Assembly: GCA_015478945.1 (NCBI GenBank)
Contig: JABUQX010053202.1
Span: 1 to 17,500 of the forward strand
Origin: Trachelipus rathkii
Lineage: Eukaryota > Arthropoda > Malacostraca > Isopoda > Trachelipodidae
DNA length: 17,500 bases
Direction: 5' to 3'
Positions 8,627-17,500 of this stretch are shown here, one piece after another. Position 1 is the stretch's first letter; every line of letters begins with the position of its first letter. Below the pieces are notes generated by a model. It worked only from the letters and a program-made list of their open reading frames with translations, was not told where the DNA came from and ran no database searches. The translations under genes and the position numbers were made by a program.

Positions 8627-9107
8627 CAGTGGTTCCCAACCTTGGGTATGCATACCCTAGAGGGTACTCGGAAGACTGGTTCGGGATATGTGAAAATAAT
8701 ATTGGTAATGGGGGGAAAACACCAAAAAATAAAGGAATAAACCCACCCACCATTTATCATATCGCGGGATTATGCATGTGTCTTTCCCTCACTATTTATT
8801 AAGAACTATGTTAGAAGACTTGTATATCAAGATGAATTATAATTATTATGAACTTTATGTAGTTGCAAATTATTTTAATAGTTTTTATTTGCTTTGATGT
8901 TAGACTATTATAAAAATTGAAATAAATTGTAATATCAAAAATAAAAGCCTATAAATGTCATTAATTTAAGTCTGATTATTTAGCTAACCCTAAGAACGTT
9001 ACTATCTGACAAAAACAAGCTTTTTGCATGAAAGGGTGAGTAGGGGTACTAATGCATGATAAGCCTAATCAATGGGTACAGGAAAGGAAAAAGGTTGGGT
9101 TGCGCTG
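8627..9107. mobile_element. hAT-type MITE, 481 bp
   Basis: The left end is CAGTGGTTCCCAACCTT and the right end, reverse-complemented, is CAGCGCAACCCAACCTT: 13 of 17 positions agree. The flanking 8-mers CTCTAGGT (8619-8626) and CTCTACGT (9108-9115) differ at one base and fit the nCTAGn-type 8-bp target duplication of hAT transposons. Subterminal AGGGTACTCGGAAGAC and GAGTAGGGGTACTAATG also resemble each other inverted. No transposase is encoded, so it must have moved in trans with a hAT enzyme. This is the common CAGTGGTTCCCAACC-type end seen in many animal hAT families. Confidence 0.9.
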
Positions 9108-9115
9108 CTCTACGT
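9108..9115. repeat. Target-site duplication, right copy
   Basis: CTCTACGT, directly after the hAT MITE; one base differs from the left copy. Confidence 0.8.
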
Positions 9116-9625
9116 AGATGAGGCTCCTAAAAACTTTATATATGTATTAATCTAACACTATTAATGTTCTTTTCTATTTGCAGACAGTCTCGGTTATTAA
9201 TAATTCTTCAAATAAAGTTATTTATAGTGATTACTTGTATAATATATTTATACACATATCTAGCCTTAGCTTACAGCAGTAGAATTAATGGAGAAAAACA
9301 ACTGGTAAACCTGAAACGTATGTAAATATAAAATACAGCCCATTTTGTACATATGAAAAGTGTCTAATAATTATATCTTTATAAATAACTAATATCATAG
9401 CTATAATAATTATACAATTCTCATAGAAATTGTTGACTTACACTGAGTTGCAAGCTGCTGGAAAATATCCACAAAAAAAAACTAACTGAAGGATCTTTCC
9501 TATAGGGTACGTTATACTAATAATAGTCTTTCTTGGAAAAGAATATCTTAATAATTAATAACCTTACAATTATAAATAATCCCTTAAAGGTAATTCATAA
9601 ATATATATATAACCAGAAACCATGT
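9116..9625. other. Intergenic or intronic sequence, nothing recognised
   Basis: AT-rich sequence with a short ATATATATAT at 9599-9610. No ORF of note, no transposon termini seen. Confidence 0.6.
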
Positions 9626-9627
9626 TC

Positions 9628-9815
9628 ACAGGTTTCTTTTTTGGGCCAGAGCTGAGAGGATAATTACATCATTTCTTTCTTGGGCCATCTAGTCATCATT
9701 TCCTTTTTGGGCGAGAGGATTATTTACTACATTTTTCTTTTTCGGGCCATCAAGTTTAAAAGTTCATCTCTCTTTGGGCTATAAAACATCATTCCATTTT
9801 CAGGCCAGAGGTACA
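9628..9815. repeat. Degenerate GGGCC-centred minisatellite
   Basis: Six variants of a unit like CATCATTTCTTTTTGGGCCA followed by GAGAGGAT-type sequence. The G-rich cores lie at about 9643, 9682, 9709, 9744, 9776 and 9802, spaced 39, 27, 35, 32 and 26 bases. The irregular spacing argues for an old tandem array or a cluster of protein-binding sites. Confidence 0.7.
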
Positions 9816-10151
9816 ATAGTTAAAAAAATAAACATTGAAGAGTCATCATAAAAAATTAAGAACCCATCAGTAAGCTATTTGCATCCTCATAATTGAATCT
9901 CTTTATATAAATACTACACTATTTGTTGCTTAAACTTGTTATTAGTTGAAACAATTATCAGTTTCTTCACATCTCAAGGGTTTCAAAGATTCAGTACTTA
10001 CAGTGATCCTGACTATTGACTGTCAGAATTGTAAATATAGCTAATCTAATAAATTGAACAAATAATAAAGTTATACCTTTGTTTCTCGTAACCTATTTGC
10101 AGTCTTTTGTATATTATATTTCATGCATACATTTTTTTTATCTATTTTCAG
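9816..10151. other. Sequence without recognised gene
   Basis: AT-rich, with an ATAATAAAG near 10062-10072 and pyrimidine-rich TTTTTTTATCTATTTTCAG leading to the exon-like block at 10152. Nothing else recognised. Confidence 0.55.
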
Positions 10152-10254
10152 AGCCATGCCAAATTGAAATCCTGAAAGACTGGATGCTCAAATCTGGTCC
10201 CATATAGAATCTTCCATTAGCTTAAAAATTAATTGCTTTGCTGAAACTGTCCAG
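10152..10254 (+). other. Exon-like block with acceptor and donor consensus
   Basis: A stretch of 103 bp is bounded by TTTATCTATTTTCAG on the left and CCAG|GTAATT on the right, both good plus-strand splice signals. In one frame it encodes PCQIEILKDWMLKSGPI and then stops; the other frames stop early. It may be an untranslated exon, part of a non-coding RNA antisense to the 14-3-3 gene, or chance. Confidence 0.3.
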
Positions 10255-11079
10255 GTAATTCTTTTCGTCACAGAAAAAGTTAATTTAGCTAAAGGGGCAT
10301 GGTAACAAAAATTGTTATCAAACTAAGTTTGGGTTTGGCAATCAGTCATTTAAACTTCCCTGGGTACACTTAAAACTATTTGAATAACATGCACTCTTCC
10401 CTACAATGTAACCTCTTGACTTCTAATTCAATTTGAACAGATGATTTTGAGCAACATTCTTGTAAAAACTCTTTTTTACTGTCTAATAAAACAATGACTC
10501 TTAGTATCTCATTGATAATAATAATAATTTAAAAAATTTAGAGAATAGGCCTAGATAATTTAGTAGGTTTAGCAAAATTAAATTTCAAAATTTATTGATT
10601 CACAAAATATGATGCAAATATTGAAGCAAACTAGCTTTTTCAGGTGAAAGCATTTCTTTCTGAAATGTAAATTTGCCAGTTATGCTAAACATCATCTCAA
10701 TGGAGGAATAAGTTTTTTTTTTTTTTTTTTTTTGCAAGATCTGGAAGATATGACGTTTCTTAAGTTACTTATTGATTATATTATGTCTAATAGCATTTAT
10801 AGTGAAAATGTTATATAAACTTGCTTACAGGTAATTTGAAAGTTAGGATAAAAGACTAGAAAGATTGCTACAGCGGACCAGATATTTGAACTGATTGGAG
10901 CAAATATTTACAGTCAAGAGTTAACAACGCTTGTCAGTAGTAATGTTAATGAAGAAATAAAGCTATGCACTGGGGGATTCACAAGTGGCACAAAGTTTAA
11001 TCATGTTTTAAATTAATTTCACAGTGAAAGAGTTAAGGTTAAATATAAAAAAAAAATAATGATAAAGTAATCTTCTCAG
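10255..11079. other. Sequence without recognised gene
   Basis: AT-rich, with a T21 run at 10713-10733 and one AATAGGCCTA at 10544-10553. CTTGCTTACAGGTAATTTG at about 10822-10840 joins acceptor-like and donor-like consensus on the plus strand with no exon between. Confidence 0.55.
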
Positions 11080-11590
11080 TTACTCCAGCTATACAAGGGC
11101 CTCATCCGCCCTTGTATGGAGTACTGCTCTCATATCTGGGAGGCTCTGGTTTCACCCGGCTTTGGACAGGGTAAGTCAAAATATTTCAGAAGGGACTTTC
11201 TTTCTAGTTCACATGACCTCTATCTTTGCGGCGCGATGTTGGTGCTATCTGCCTTTTCTATAGGTACACGCGACGGCAGATTGCTCGAGGGCTTATCATG
11301 TACCTCCACCCTTTGCGTCGCCCTCGTAGAACTAGGGATTTTTGTCTGCACGCATCGAGTTTGTAGTGTATCCTAACTCTCCAGGCTAGTTAAACTCGTT
11401 CTTCCTTCTTTCCACATACCCTGTTCTGTGGAATTCTCTTCCATCTTCCCGTGTTTCCCTACTGAATTTAATCTCCCCCACTTCAAAGCCTGCGTCTGTG
11501 CACAGTCTAATAATATAGTTAACGCAAAGTCAGAAAAACCGCCTTACTTGATTGTAAGCGTATAGTAGAAACCAACGAACGAACGAACCT
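11080..11590 (+). mobile_element. LINE 3' fragment (second LINE family), decayed
   Basis: TTACTCCAGCTATACAAGGG at 11080 begins LLQLYKGLIRPCMEYCSHIW, the well-known piece that follows the polymerase core in Jockey/CR1-like LINEs (LYxxxIRPxLEYxSxxW). After an unmatched stretch (about 11180-11260) the downstream C-terminal domain can be followed in broken frames: MYLHPLRRPRRTRDFCLHAS near 11300 and WNSLPSSRVSLLNLI near 11440, like the family's LWNSLPxxVFPxxxNLxxFK. It ends near an AACGAACGAACGAACC tract at 11573-11588, possibly its tail repeat. Everything upstream of the thumb is missing. A family different from the copies at 1576-4056 and 5690-6453. Confidence 0.78.
11116..11376 (+). pseudogene. 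LINE reverse transcriptase thumb fragment
   Basis: An 86-codon open stretch starts MEYCSHIWEALVSPGFGQGK and is genuine RT-derived sequence only for its first ~17 residues. The rest (from about 11165) does not match the family in this frame; the proper reading after about 11270 lies in another frame. Broken. Confidence 0.65.
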
Positions 11591-11648
11591 TCGTGTGCGA
11601 AAGAAAACGTACGTTGGAACATAATCTATTATATTATGTTATATTATT

Positions 11649-11670
11649 TATATATATATATATATATATA
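11649..11670. repeat. Short (TA)n microsatellite
   Basis: About 11 TA units, with an AT-rich lead-in from 11627. Confidence 0.9.
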
Positions 11671-12729
11671 AAAATAGAAGTATATAAATTGAGAGAGAGA
11701 CGAGGGGTACTGCCGTTATAGAAATGGGTTATTTTTATTTATTTATTTTTTACTATATCGTTAAGAAATAATGTATTTATTAATTTTCATTGAGAAAACG
11801 TTTCTTTTAAAAAAAATAAATGTGAAATAATAGGCCTCCAAATTACTTATTTGTAACATTTGTTTATGGACGAAAATATCAATTATATCGACGCCAGCCG
11901 ATTTTCATGAAAACTTATATGAAATGTTGAAATGATCTGTGCCAAAAAATCGATATCATTAAAAAAAAAAGTAAAATGAGCCTGAAAAAATTATGAAGTA
12001 TCCAAATTTCATTTTCAAAGCCCATTTACCGTCAGATGCTTTTAAAAAAAATAAAAAAATTTATAGCAATCCCTTATGTTAAATGAAGTCAAAATAAATT
12101 AATTCAATTTTTTAAAAAATTTAGAGAGTTGTTTTGATAAATTCCTCAGGTAAAACGTTTTTTAGATTGTAACTCAAAATTATTGTCTTTAATTGTTGAC
12201 TTTAAAATCGTGGCTTGGCAGGGAATTTAATAAAATTTTATGATTGATAACAACAGGCAACATATTAAATGTTATTTTTCTTACAATAAAATTACTAAAT
12301 TCCCTGGCTCAATAGGCCTAATGGGTCCGTTTTTATGAGAATCAGTCTAGGCATGAGAAAATTGTTACCAAATTTGCCGATATTTTTGAAACTTTAATGA
12401 ATTCAAAAAAAATTATATGTTGATAACATAAAAATCACAGTTTTAACATATTTAAAAAAAAAAGTTTGAATTTGATGATGATTCAATATATTTTCGCCAT
12501 TGATAGGACAAGCTGCGTCATCTGACCCAATTCTGAAGCTTTTATAGCTCAGAAAAAATATAATAGTATTAAATTATTAATAAAAAATTAATAACTTTAG
12601 ATTGGGCAAACAAAATTATTGCACAATTATTTATATATCAAATTAACAAAAAAAATTCGAAAAAAAAAACGAAGGAGCATTCAAAATAGGCCTAATAAAA
12701 GCATATATTTACTAAATAAAGATCAAAAA
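11671..12729. other. AT-rich sequence, nothing recognised apart from recurrent AATAGGCCTA
   Basis: Long A-runs and T-runs, no convincing ORF. AATAGGCCT occurs at 11829, 12311 and 12685. Confidence 0.6.
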
Positions 12730-12906
12730 ATTCCGCATTATGACGTCATGTGTAAGGCATTTATGAATGGCCGATCCCAGTTTGCTTTGACTATAGTATT
12801 AGATTGTGGTCTGTGCTCATCTGCATAATTTGCTTTAGTTGTTGACTTCTGAGGCGTGAAACACCCCCTCCTTGAATAGGGCTCTGCCCGTGAGTGGTGG
12901 TGACAA

Positions 12907-12951
<45 letters not shown>
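12730..12951 (+). mobile_element. Poly(A)-tailed retroposon-like segment (possible SINE)
   Basis: A segment of higher GC than its surroundings, starting around TTCCGCATTATGACGTCATG (about 12731), ends GTGGTGACAACT followed by 43 A (12909-12951). The sharp change of composition and the long A-tail are what a retroposed copy leaves. No clear tRNA-type A and B box pair is visible and no flanking target duplication was found, so origin and left border are open. CTTGAATAGGGCTCTGCCC at about 12871-12889 can form a short GGGC/GCCC hairpin. Confidence 0.5.
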
Positions 12952-12954
<3 letters not shown>

Positions 12955-14867
12955 CTTGAATACAAGCCCATAATTAAATGATTTTTCCTTGTATATAAGC
13001 GGAAATAAGATGTTAAAAAATTTTTTTGTAAAGCTCCACCCCTTAGGTACTTATCAGCCAAAGTAATAACTACTCCAATAAAGTATAGTATATTTAAAAA
13101 TAAGCTTTTTTCACACTTGTAAACAAAAAAAGTTCTTAACTGCCACATTCTAGTTACTCAAAGCAAGCACCATTATATTTCTAAATTGAGTGTCAATTCT
13201 ATGGCCAGTAAAGCAGAGTAAAGAATATCACATCTTTTGGTTTCCCATATAGATTTAACTTCTTAAAAAATGCAAGTGAGGTACTAACAACATTTTCAGG
13301 TAATACTATTTCAAAAAAAATTAATCATTTACTGAAAAATATAGATGCCATACTTTCTTTATATTTCTACAAAAAAACTTATTCAGAAAATTATGATCTA
13401 ATGAATTTATTCATAAACATTCTCAAGATGAAAAAAATTAAATACTACCGTAGATTTATTTCCTCCACTAAAATTGAATTCTTTCAGAAAAATCTACAAA
13501 AAAACATTTCCAAATTCTATAACCAACCATTTTTATTCTCTAGCGTTTCTGCTATGTACAGCCTTTAGCATATCAGGGTCTTTTCATAGAAAAGGAACAA
13601 ACTGTGTAGTATTCAATAAATTGCTAAAGATTCTACTAATTAGCTGCTTGCTCTTATGGCTAACATGCTATTTCTTCTATTCGGGACATTTATCAAACAT
13701 TTAAATTGATACTATTAATCATACCCATATCTTGTTCCATTCACCATTAAGTATAATATTTATTAGAATAAATCATGCAAAGAATTTTTTTTTTTAATAT
13801 TGAATTTTTTTTTTTTTTTTAAATATTGAATTTCGTTTGACACTTTTCTGTCAGCGGAGTTTATTTAAAACCTCTTAAGCCATCATAATGAACTATTTTT
13901 AAGATACCAGCTTAGAGTTAGCAGTAAACTTTGAAACTAAACATCGTTCGGTTAACCAAATCATTTATACACATTAGAAATGGGACCCTGAGAAACCTGA
14001 TATTCACAGGTTCCCATGATTTAAAATTTATTTTTATACATCTCATTTCCATTCCTTTGACTATATTTCTTTACATAGTTAGATACCTTTCCCCTTTTAT
14101 CATAAACTTTAATTTAGATTTAAAATATTGAACAGTTTGTGAAGAGGTTGAATATGAAGGTTTTAATATGAAAGCTAATGATGTATTCTTTCCACAAAGC
14201 TCGAAGTCTATGTATTCAGAACTGAAATTTATCATGTTGAAAAGGAATTGAACTTGCACACTATAAGGAATGAGTATCATTTGTAAAAACCAGATTTTGT
14301 ACTGGTAATATAGGGATTTTCATATAAAAACTTAAGTGATTTTATTATCTTCCATGGTTTAAACAATATATTAGTGTACGGAACATGACATAGAAAAGTA
14401 ACGGTGATGGTCTGGTCTACAGGTTTTAGAGAGAATAAATCCCTTATGAAAACTTTTAGAAATAGGAAATATTCATTATCATTTTGCTCAAAAGATTATG
14501 GATCAAAGTTTAAAAATCTTTTTGGAAAAGCAGCTATTGTTTGCTACTATAATTGCATGGAACATTAGAATAATGGATGTTCTTTTGCATTATGAATGAA
14601 AAACATTTAATACATATTATTTCATATTAACTTTTTGATCAGGAATTTGTAAGTAGTGGTTGTACTTATTGATTTTACTTTTTTTTCGTATTGGGAAGTG
14701 ATAACTGTAGGTAGATACTAGATAGTCTTTATTCACTGTGTAGTATTTTCCTTCTCTTCACATATATACTCAAATAGACTACTTTATACATTTCATATCT
14801 TTATACACCTTTACTAAATATAGTAAATTTATTAAGATAAAATTTAACATTTATACATATGCCAATA
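12952..14867. other. AT-rich sequence, nothing recognised
   Basis: Nearly 1.9 kb without a convincing gene. It contains duplicated T-run plus AATATTGAATTT motifs at about 13787-13832 and a plus-strand ACATTTTCAGGTAATACT at about 13290-13307. Short frames here lack any recognised motif. Confidence 0.6.
13787..13832. repeat. Tandem T-run/AATATTGAATTT duplication
   Basis: The pattern T-run followed by (A)AATATTGAATTT occurs twice in a row, probably from replication slippage. Confidence 0.7.
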
Positions 14868-15606
14868 TATATTTTTTTAAATTTCCGACTACAATACTAT
14901 CTGCAAATATAGAAATCTTGGGGTTTTGTAGTCTGGCAATCTACTTTCCAATACAAATAAAGAGAACTTACAAAATAAAAATTGATGCTCACAAGACTTT
15001 CACAGTACCACACATTAACCATATATCATACTTAATGATAGAATAAAACCACTCAAACAAAAGGTAAGGAAGGGTAGGTTTAAAAAAAAGTGTTGTGCCC
15101 CTGATTTTAAATATATTTTTTTTTAAATTTCCGACTACAATACTATCTGCAAATATAGAAATCTTGGGGTTTTGTAGTCTGGCAATCTACTTTCCAATAC
15201 AAATAAAGAGAACTTACAAAATAAAAATTGATGCTCACAAGACTTTCACAGTACCACACATTAACCATATATCATACTTAATGATAGAATAAAACCACTC
15301 AAACAAAAGGTAAGGAAGGGTAGGTTTAAAAAAAAGTGTTGTGCCCCTGATTTTAAATATATTTTTTTTTAAATTTCCGACTACAATACTATCTGCAAAT
15401 ATAGAAATCTTGGGGTTTTGTAGTCTGGCAATCTACTTTCCAATACAAATAAAGAGAACTTACAAAATAAAAATTGATGCTCACAAGACTTTCACAGTAC
15501 CACACATTAACCATATATCATACTTAATGATAGAATAAAACTACTCAAACAAAAGGTAAGGAAGGGTAGGTTTAAAAAAAAGTGTTGTGCCCCTGATTTT
15601 AAATAT
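14868..15606. repeat. Three-copy 246-bp tandem repeat
   Basis: The anchor TTTCCGACTACAATAC starts at 14882, 15128 and 15374, giving an exact period of 246 bp. By eye the copies are almost identical: I see CCACTC changed to CTACTC in the third (about 15542) and a shorter T-run at the start of the first. The unit includes ATCTTGGGGTTTTGTAGTC and GTGTTGTGCCCCTGATTTT. The 65-codon frames inside copies two and three are by-products of the repetition; I recognise no protein. Such near identity means very recent amplification or an assembly effect. Confidence 0.97.
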
Positions 15607-16715
15607 TTTTTTACTAGCACATGAAGCCTTAAAAATAAAACATGAATAACAGTTATAGGAGAAAATTTAGATGTGATATTGTTAGTTATTCTTTTTTACT
15701 CTATCAGAGCAATGGAAGGAAAGGCAGTGTGTATTTTATATTAAGAATTTGTTCAATCTATGCTGATGCCTGAATTCAGATAATCTTAATGGGTCAATAT
15801 TTTTACAAATAATGCACAGAATAGCTGTATTTACACAGCAACTGGTCAGTCAGGAATTAGATACTGTAATGATTAATGAGAATGAAGCAGCATGTAATAA
15901 ATAAGTACGTAAAATTATATGGTTATTTTTAACTATGCTATCAATTTTGACCTTATTGTTTTAGACAGCAATGATCAGGTTAATTCATTAAACCAACTAA
16001 TAAATAATTTTTAAGAACAATAAAAATTTAATTAGATTTAGTACAGGTTAATAATAACTGGTTAGTAATGTTAAGAGCTAAGAACATAACCATATATCAT
16101 AGTACAATTAATTTAAAATGAATATAAAAATCCTTAATAGAAAATAAAGTAGTTTCATATTTAAATTTTTTAATTTTAAGTCATTTTAGAAATCAGATAG
16201 CATTTAAGAGGTCAAAGCTATTACTGTTAAAAGTAGAAAACTTAATAAGAGGATAAATAAAATAAAAAAAAATTATAGTTAATATGAAATGAAACTTTAT
16301 TTAACCTGTTTAATGAAATATATAAAAAAAAAAAAAATTGGTTAAATGAAGATCAATAATGCAGTGGTTAAATTCTGATAATTTGGTCAACATTTTCAAT
16401 ATTCACAGCAGAGTTGATAACAAGTTTCCCAATTTGAAAGAACTAGGTTCAGATAACTTTGTATCCTTTCATATTACAGTTGATAAAATTAGGAGTATAT
16501 ATACTTGAATTACACAGAAAAATAAAATCCGCATGTTCTAATGGAATTTACGGCAGAATTCTAAAAGGCAGTAATTATAGCATATACTTTGCATTAAAAA
16601 TTTAACAAATTTCTTACTAAGTCTACTGTAAGCTACCTGTGAACTGGAAAATAACATGTTAAATACTAATATATAAAAATGTAGTAAAGATGATTTGCGA
16701 TATTATGAGTCAGTC
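15607..16715. other. AT-rich sequence, nothing recognised
   Basis: About 1.1 kb with no convincing ORF or element ends. AACCATATATCATA at about 16087-16100 is also present in each 246-bp repeat unit, which may hint at a shared older origin or be chance. Confidence 0.6.
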
Positions 16716-16723
16716 AGTGCAAC
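16716..16723. repeat. Target-site duplication of the 700-bp hAT element, left copy
   Basis: AGTGCAAC; right copy AGTGCAGC at 17424-17431. Confidence 0.8.
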
Positions 16724-16743
16724 TAGGGATGTACTGATATTTT

Positions 16744-16905
16744 TTAGGTGCTGATACTGATACACTCACCCTCGACTGATAAGGGAGGGGCTGATAAATA
16801 TTTGCTTGCAAGCACTGATAATAGAAACCTTGGCCCTTTTTCCTGCCACCACATGAAAGGATTCTCTTCTGTAGGTAGCATCTCCATGTTTTCGTAGAGC
16901 CTCAT
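16744..16905 (-). pseudogene. hAT transposase C-terminal (dimerisation) remnant
   Basis: From an ATG at 16905 the minus strand is open for 53 codons to TAA at 16746..16744: MRLYENMEMLPTEENPFMWW, then QEKGPRFLLSVLASKYLSAP and PLSVEGECISIST. This is the end of the hAT family C-terminal dimerisation domain: P-x-x-WW/YW, then LAxKYLSxPxxSVxxER. The Ser-Glu-Arg part (SVESER in the family) has become SVEGEC, and the domain stops at the subterminal GTATCAGTATCAGCACC repeats instead of running on with FSTAG. The frame is short but uninterrupted. No function is expected alone. Confidence 0.82.
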
Positions 16906-17184
16906 CTTCTCTTTCACAGATTACAAATTTGAATTATCTTTGCTCCTAGATGACTATCTCTTCAGTTTTATCGATGAGGTTCCTTGGTGTGATTCCTTTG
17001 AAGGTGAATGATATCAATGCAATTTCGGTCATGAACTTATCAAAGTCTAGCATATCCTAATCCTCTTTTCTTAAGTAGGTTTATTTGCTGAAAAGCCACC
17101 ATCGTCACTATCAGTGCTGTTGCCAGGTTGATAAGGCGGCTTCCACTTCTGTGAATCTTTTTTTTGGGGGGTATGCCAGCAAAC

Positions 17185-17265
17185 TCCCCAGTTATGCTAT
17201 TTAAATGCATTTTAGAAGTGGTTCACCATCGGAGATACCATTCTTGTGGGGTTTCGGCTAGCTTA
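17185..17265 (-). pseudogene. BED-type zinc finger-like remnant of the hAT transposase
   Basis: On the minus strand one frame gives ETPQEWYLRW, a stop, then TTSKMHLNSITGEFAG. This resembles the TTSxMxxHLxxxHGEFA segment at the end of BED fingers that open hAT transposases. The Cys pair upstream is not seen and the sequence is interrupted, so this is a weak call supported mainly by its position at the opposite end of the element from the C-terminal remnant. Confidence 0.35.
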
Positions 17266-17423
17266 AGGAATTCCTTATTAGAACCTTTTATATATCGAAC
17301 TAGATTTATTATTGAATCTAAAAGTTTCTCATAATTCTTCACCCAAAAAGTAAGCATTAGCCATATTAACCAATACTGATACCAGAAAAAATGGCCGATA
17401 CTGATACTTTCGGTACATCCCTA

Positions 17424-17431
17424 AGTGCAGC
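17424..17431. repeat. Target-site duplication of the 700-bp hAT element, right copy
   Basis: AGTGCAGC, one base different from the left copy. Confidence 0.8.
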
Positions 17432-17500
17432 ATTAGTAAAAGTGTGAAAAAACTTAAAATTTCAGAGAAACAAATATATATTACATATATTTATTTAGGG
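17432..17500. other. AT-rich flank after the hAT element
   Basis: Nothing recognised in the last 69 bases. Confidence 0.5.

Larger units (their letters stand above)
16724..17423. mobile_element. Deletion derivative of an autonomous hAT transposon, 700 bp
   Basis: The left end TAGGGATGTACTGATA and the right end, reverse-complemented TAGGGATGTACCGAAA, form terminal inverted repeats with subterminal TGATACTGATA repeats on both sides. Flanking 8-mers AGTGCAAC (16716-16723) and AGTGCAGC (17424-17431) match at seven of eight bases, as expected for hAT insertion. Inside, the minus strand carries remnants of both transposase ends: a BED-zinc-finger-like piece at about 17190-17265 and the C-terminal dimerisation domain at 16744-16905. 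The middle (catalytic domain) is absent. Confidence 0.9.

Noticed and set aside
13474..14131. Short plus-strand frames with Phe/Leu-rich peptides
   Set aside because: No recognised motif or splice context, typical of AT-rich non-coding DNA.
15095..15538. Two identical 65-codon frames (MPLILNIFFFKF...)
   Set aside because: Identical only because the 246-bp unit is repeated; composition is that of AT-rich non-coding DNA and no motif is recognised.
14868..15606. Triplicated 246-bp units as a CRISPR array
   Set aside because: Units are long, contiguous and nearly identical with no spacers, and the genome is eukaryotic.

Overview
This is a eukaryotic, AT-rich genomic window, most likely from an arthropod and probably a decapod crustacean. 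Intron-split coding exons, long (TA)n microsatellites, decayed LINEs, a Penelope-like fragment and hAT elements all point to an animal genome. No bacterial-style gene order, operon or RNA gene is visible. The decapod placement is inference, from the retroelement families, the (TA)n density and one splice-variant recollection.

The only clear host gene is a 14-3-3 epsilon (YWHAE-type) gene on the minus strand. Three internal coding exons can be set to the base, with matching phases: 7000..6676, 1174..1055 and 425..208. Together they encode the protein from just after its N-terminal helix to just before its acidic C-terminal tail. The first coding exon (N-terminal ~21 residues) was not found up to 17500, so intron 1 is longer than 10.5 kb or the exon lies outside. 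A possible terminal exon lies at about 125..62, but its acceptor and reading frame are uncertain.

Layout: 1-1175 holds the 3' half of the gene with a (TA)n-bearing intron of 629 bp. The next intron (1175-6675) is filled with retroelements: an RTE-like LINE on the plus strand (about 1576-4056), a 232-bp imperfect palindrome (4092-4323), a Penelope-like GIY-YIG fragment (about 4350-5290), a (TA)n block, and a second, 5'-truncated copy of the same LINE family on the minus strand (about 5690-6453) ending in another (TA)n block. After the large exon at 6676-7000, the upstream intron or flank (7001-17500) holds more (TA)n, a 481-bp hAT MITE with an 8-bp target duplication (8627-9107), a degenerate GGGCC-centred repeat cluster (about 9630-9815), a LINE 3' fragment (about 11080-11590), a poly(A)-tailed retroposon-like segment (about 12730-12951), a near-perfect 3 x 246-bp tandem triplication (about 14868-15606), and a 700-bp hAT-derived element with transposase remnants and an 8-bp target duplication (16724-17423).

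No multi-gene system is apparent. The points most worth checking are: an in-frame 48-nt alternative donor in the 14-3-3 gene; two LINE copies in opposite orientation within one intron, which could fold into dsRNA; the 246-bp triplication; and the hAT derivative whose dimerisation-domain remnant ends almost at its terminal repeat.
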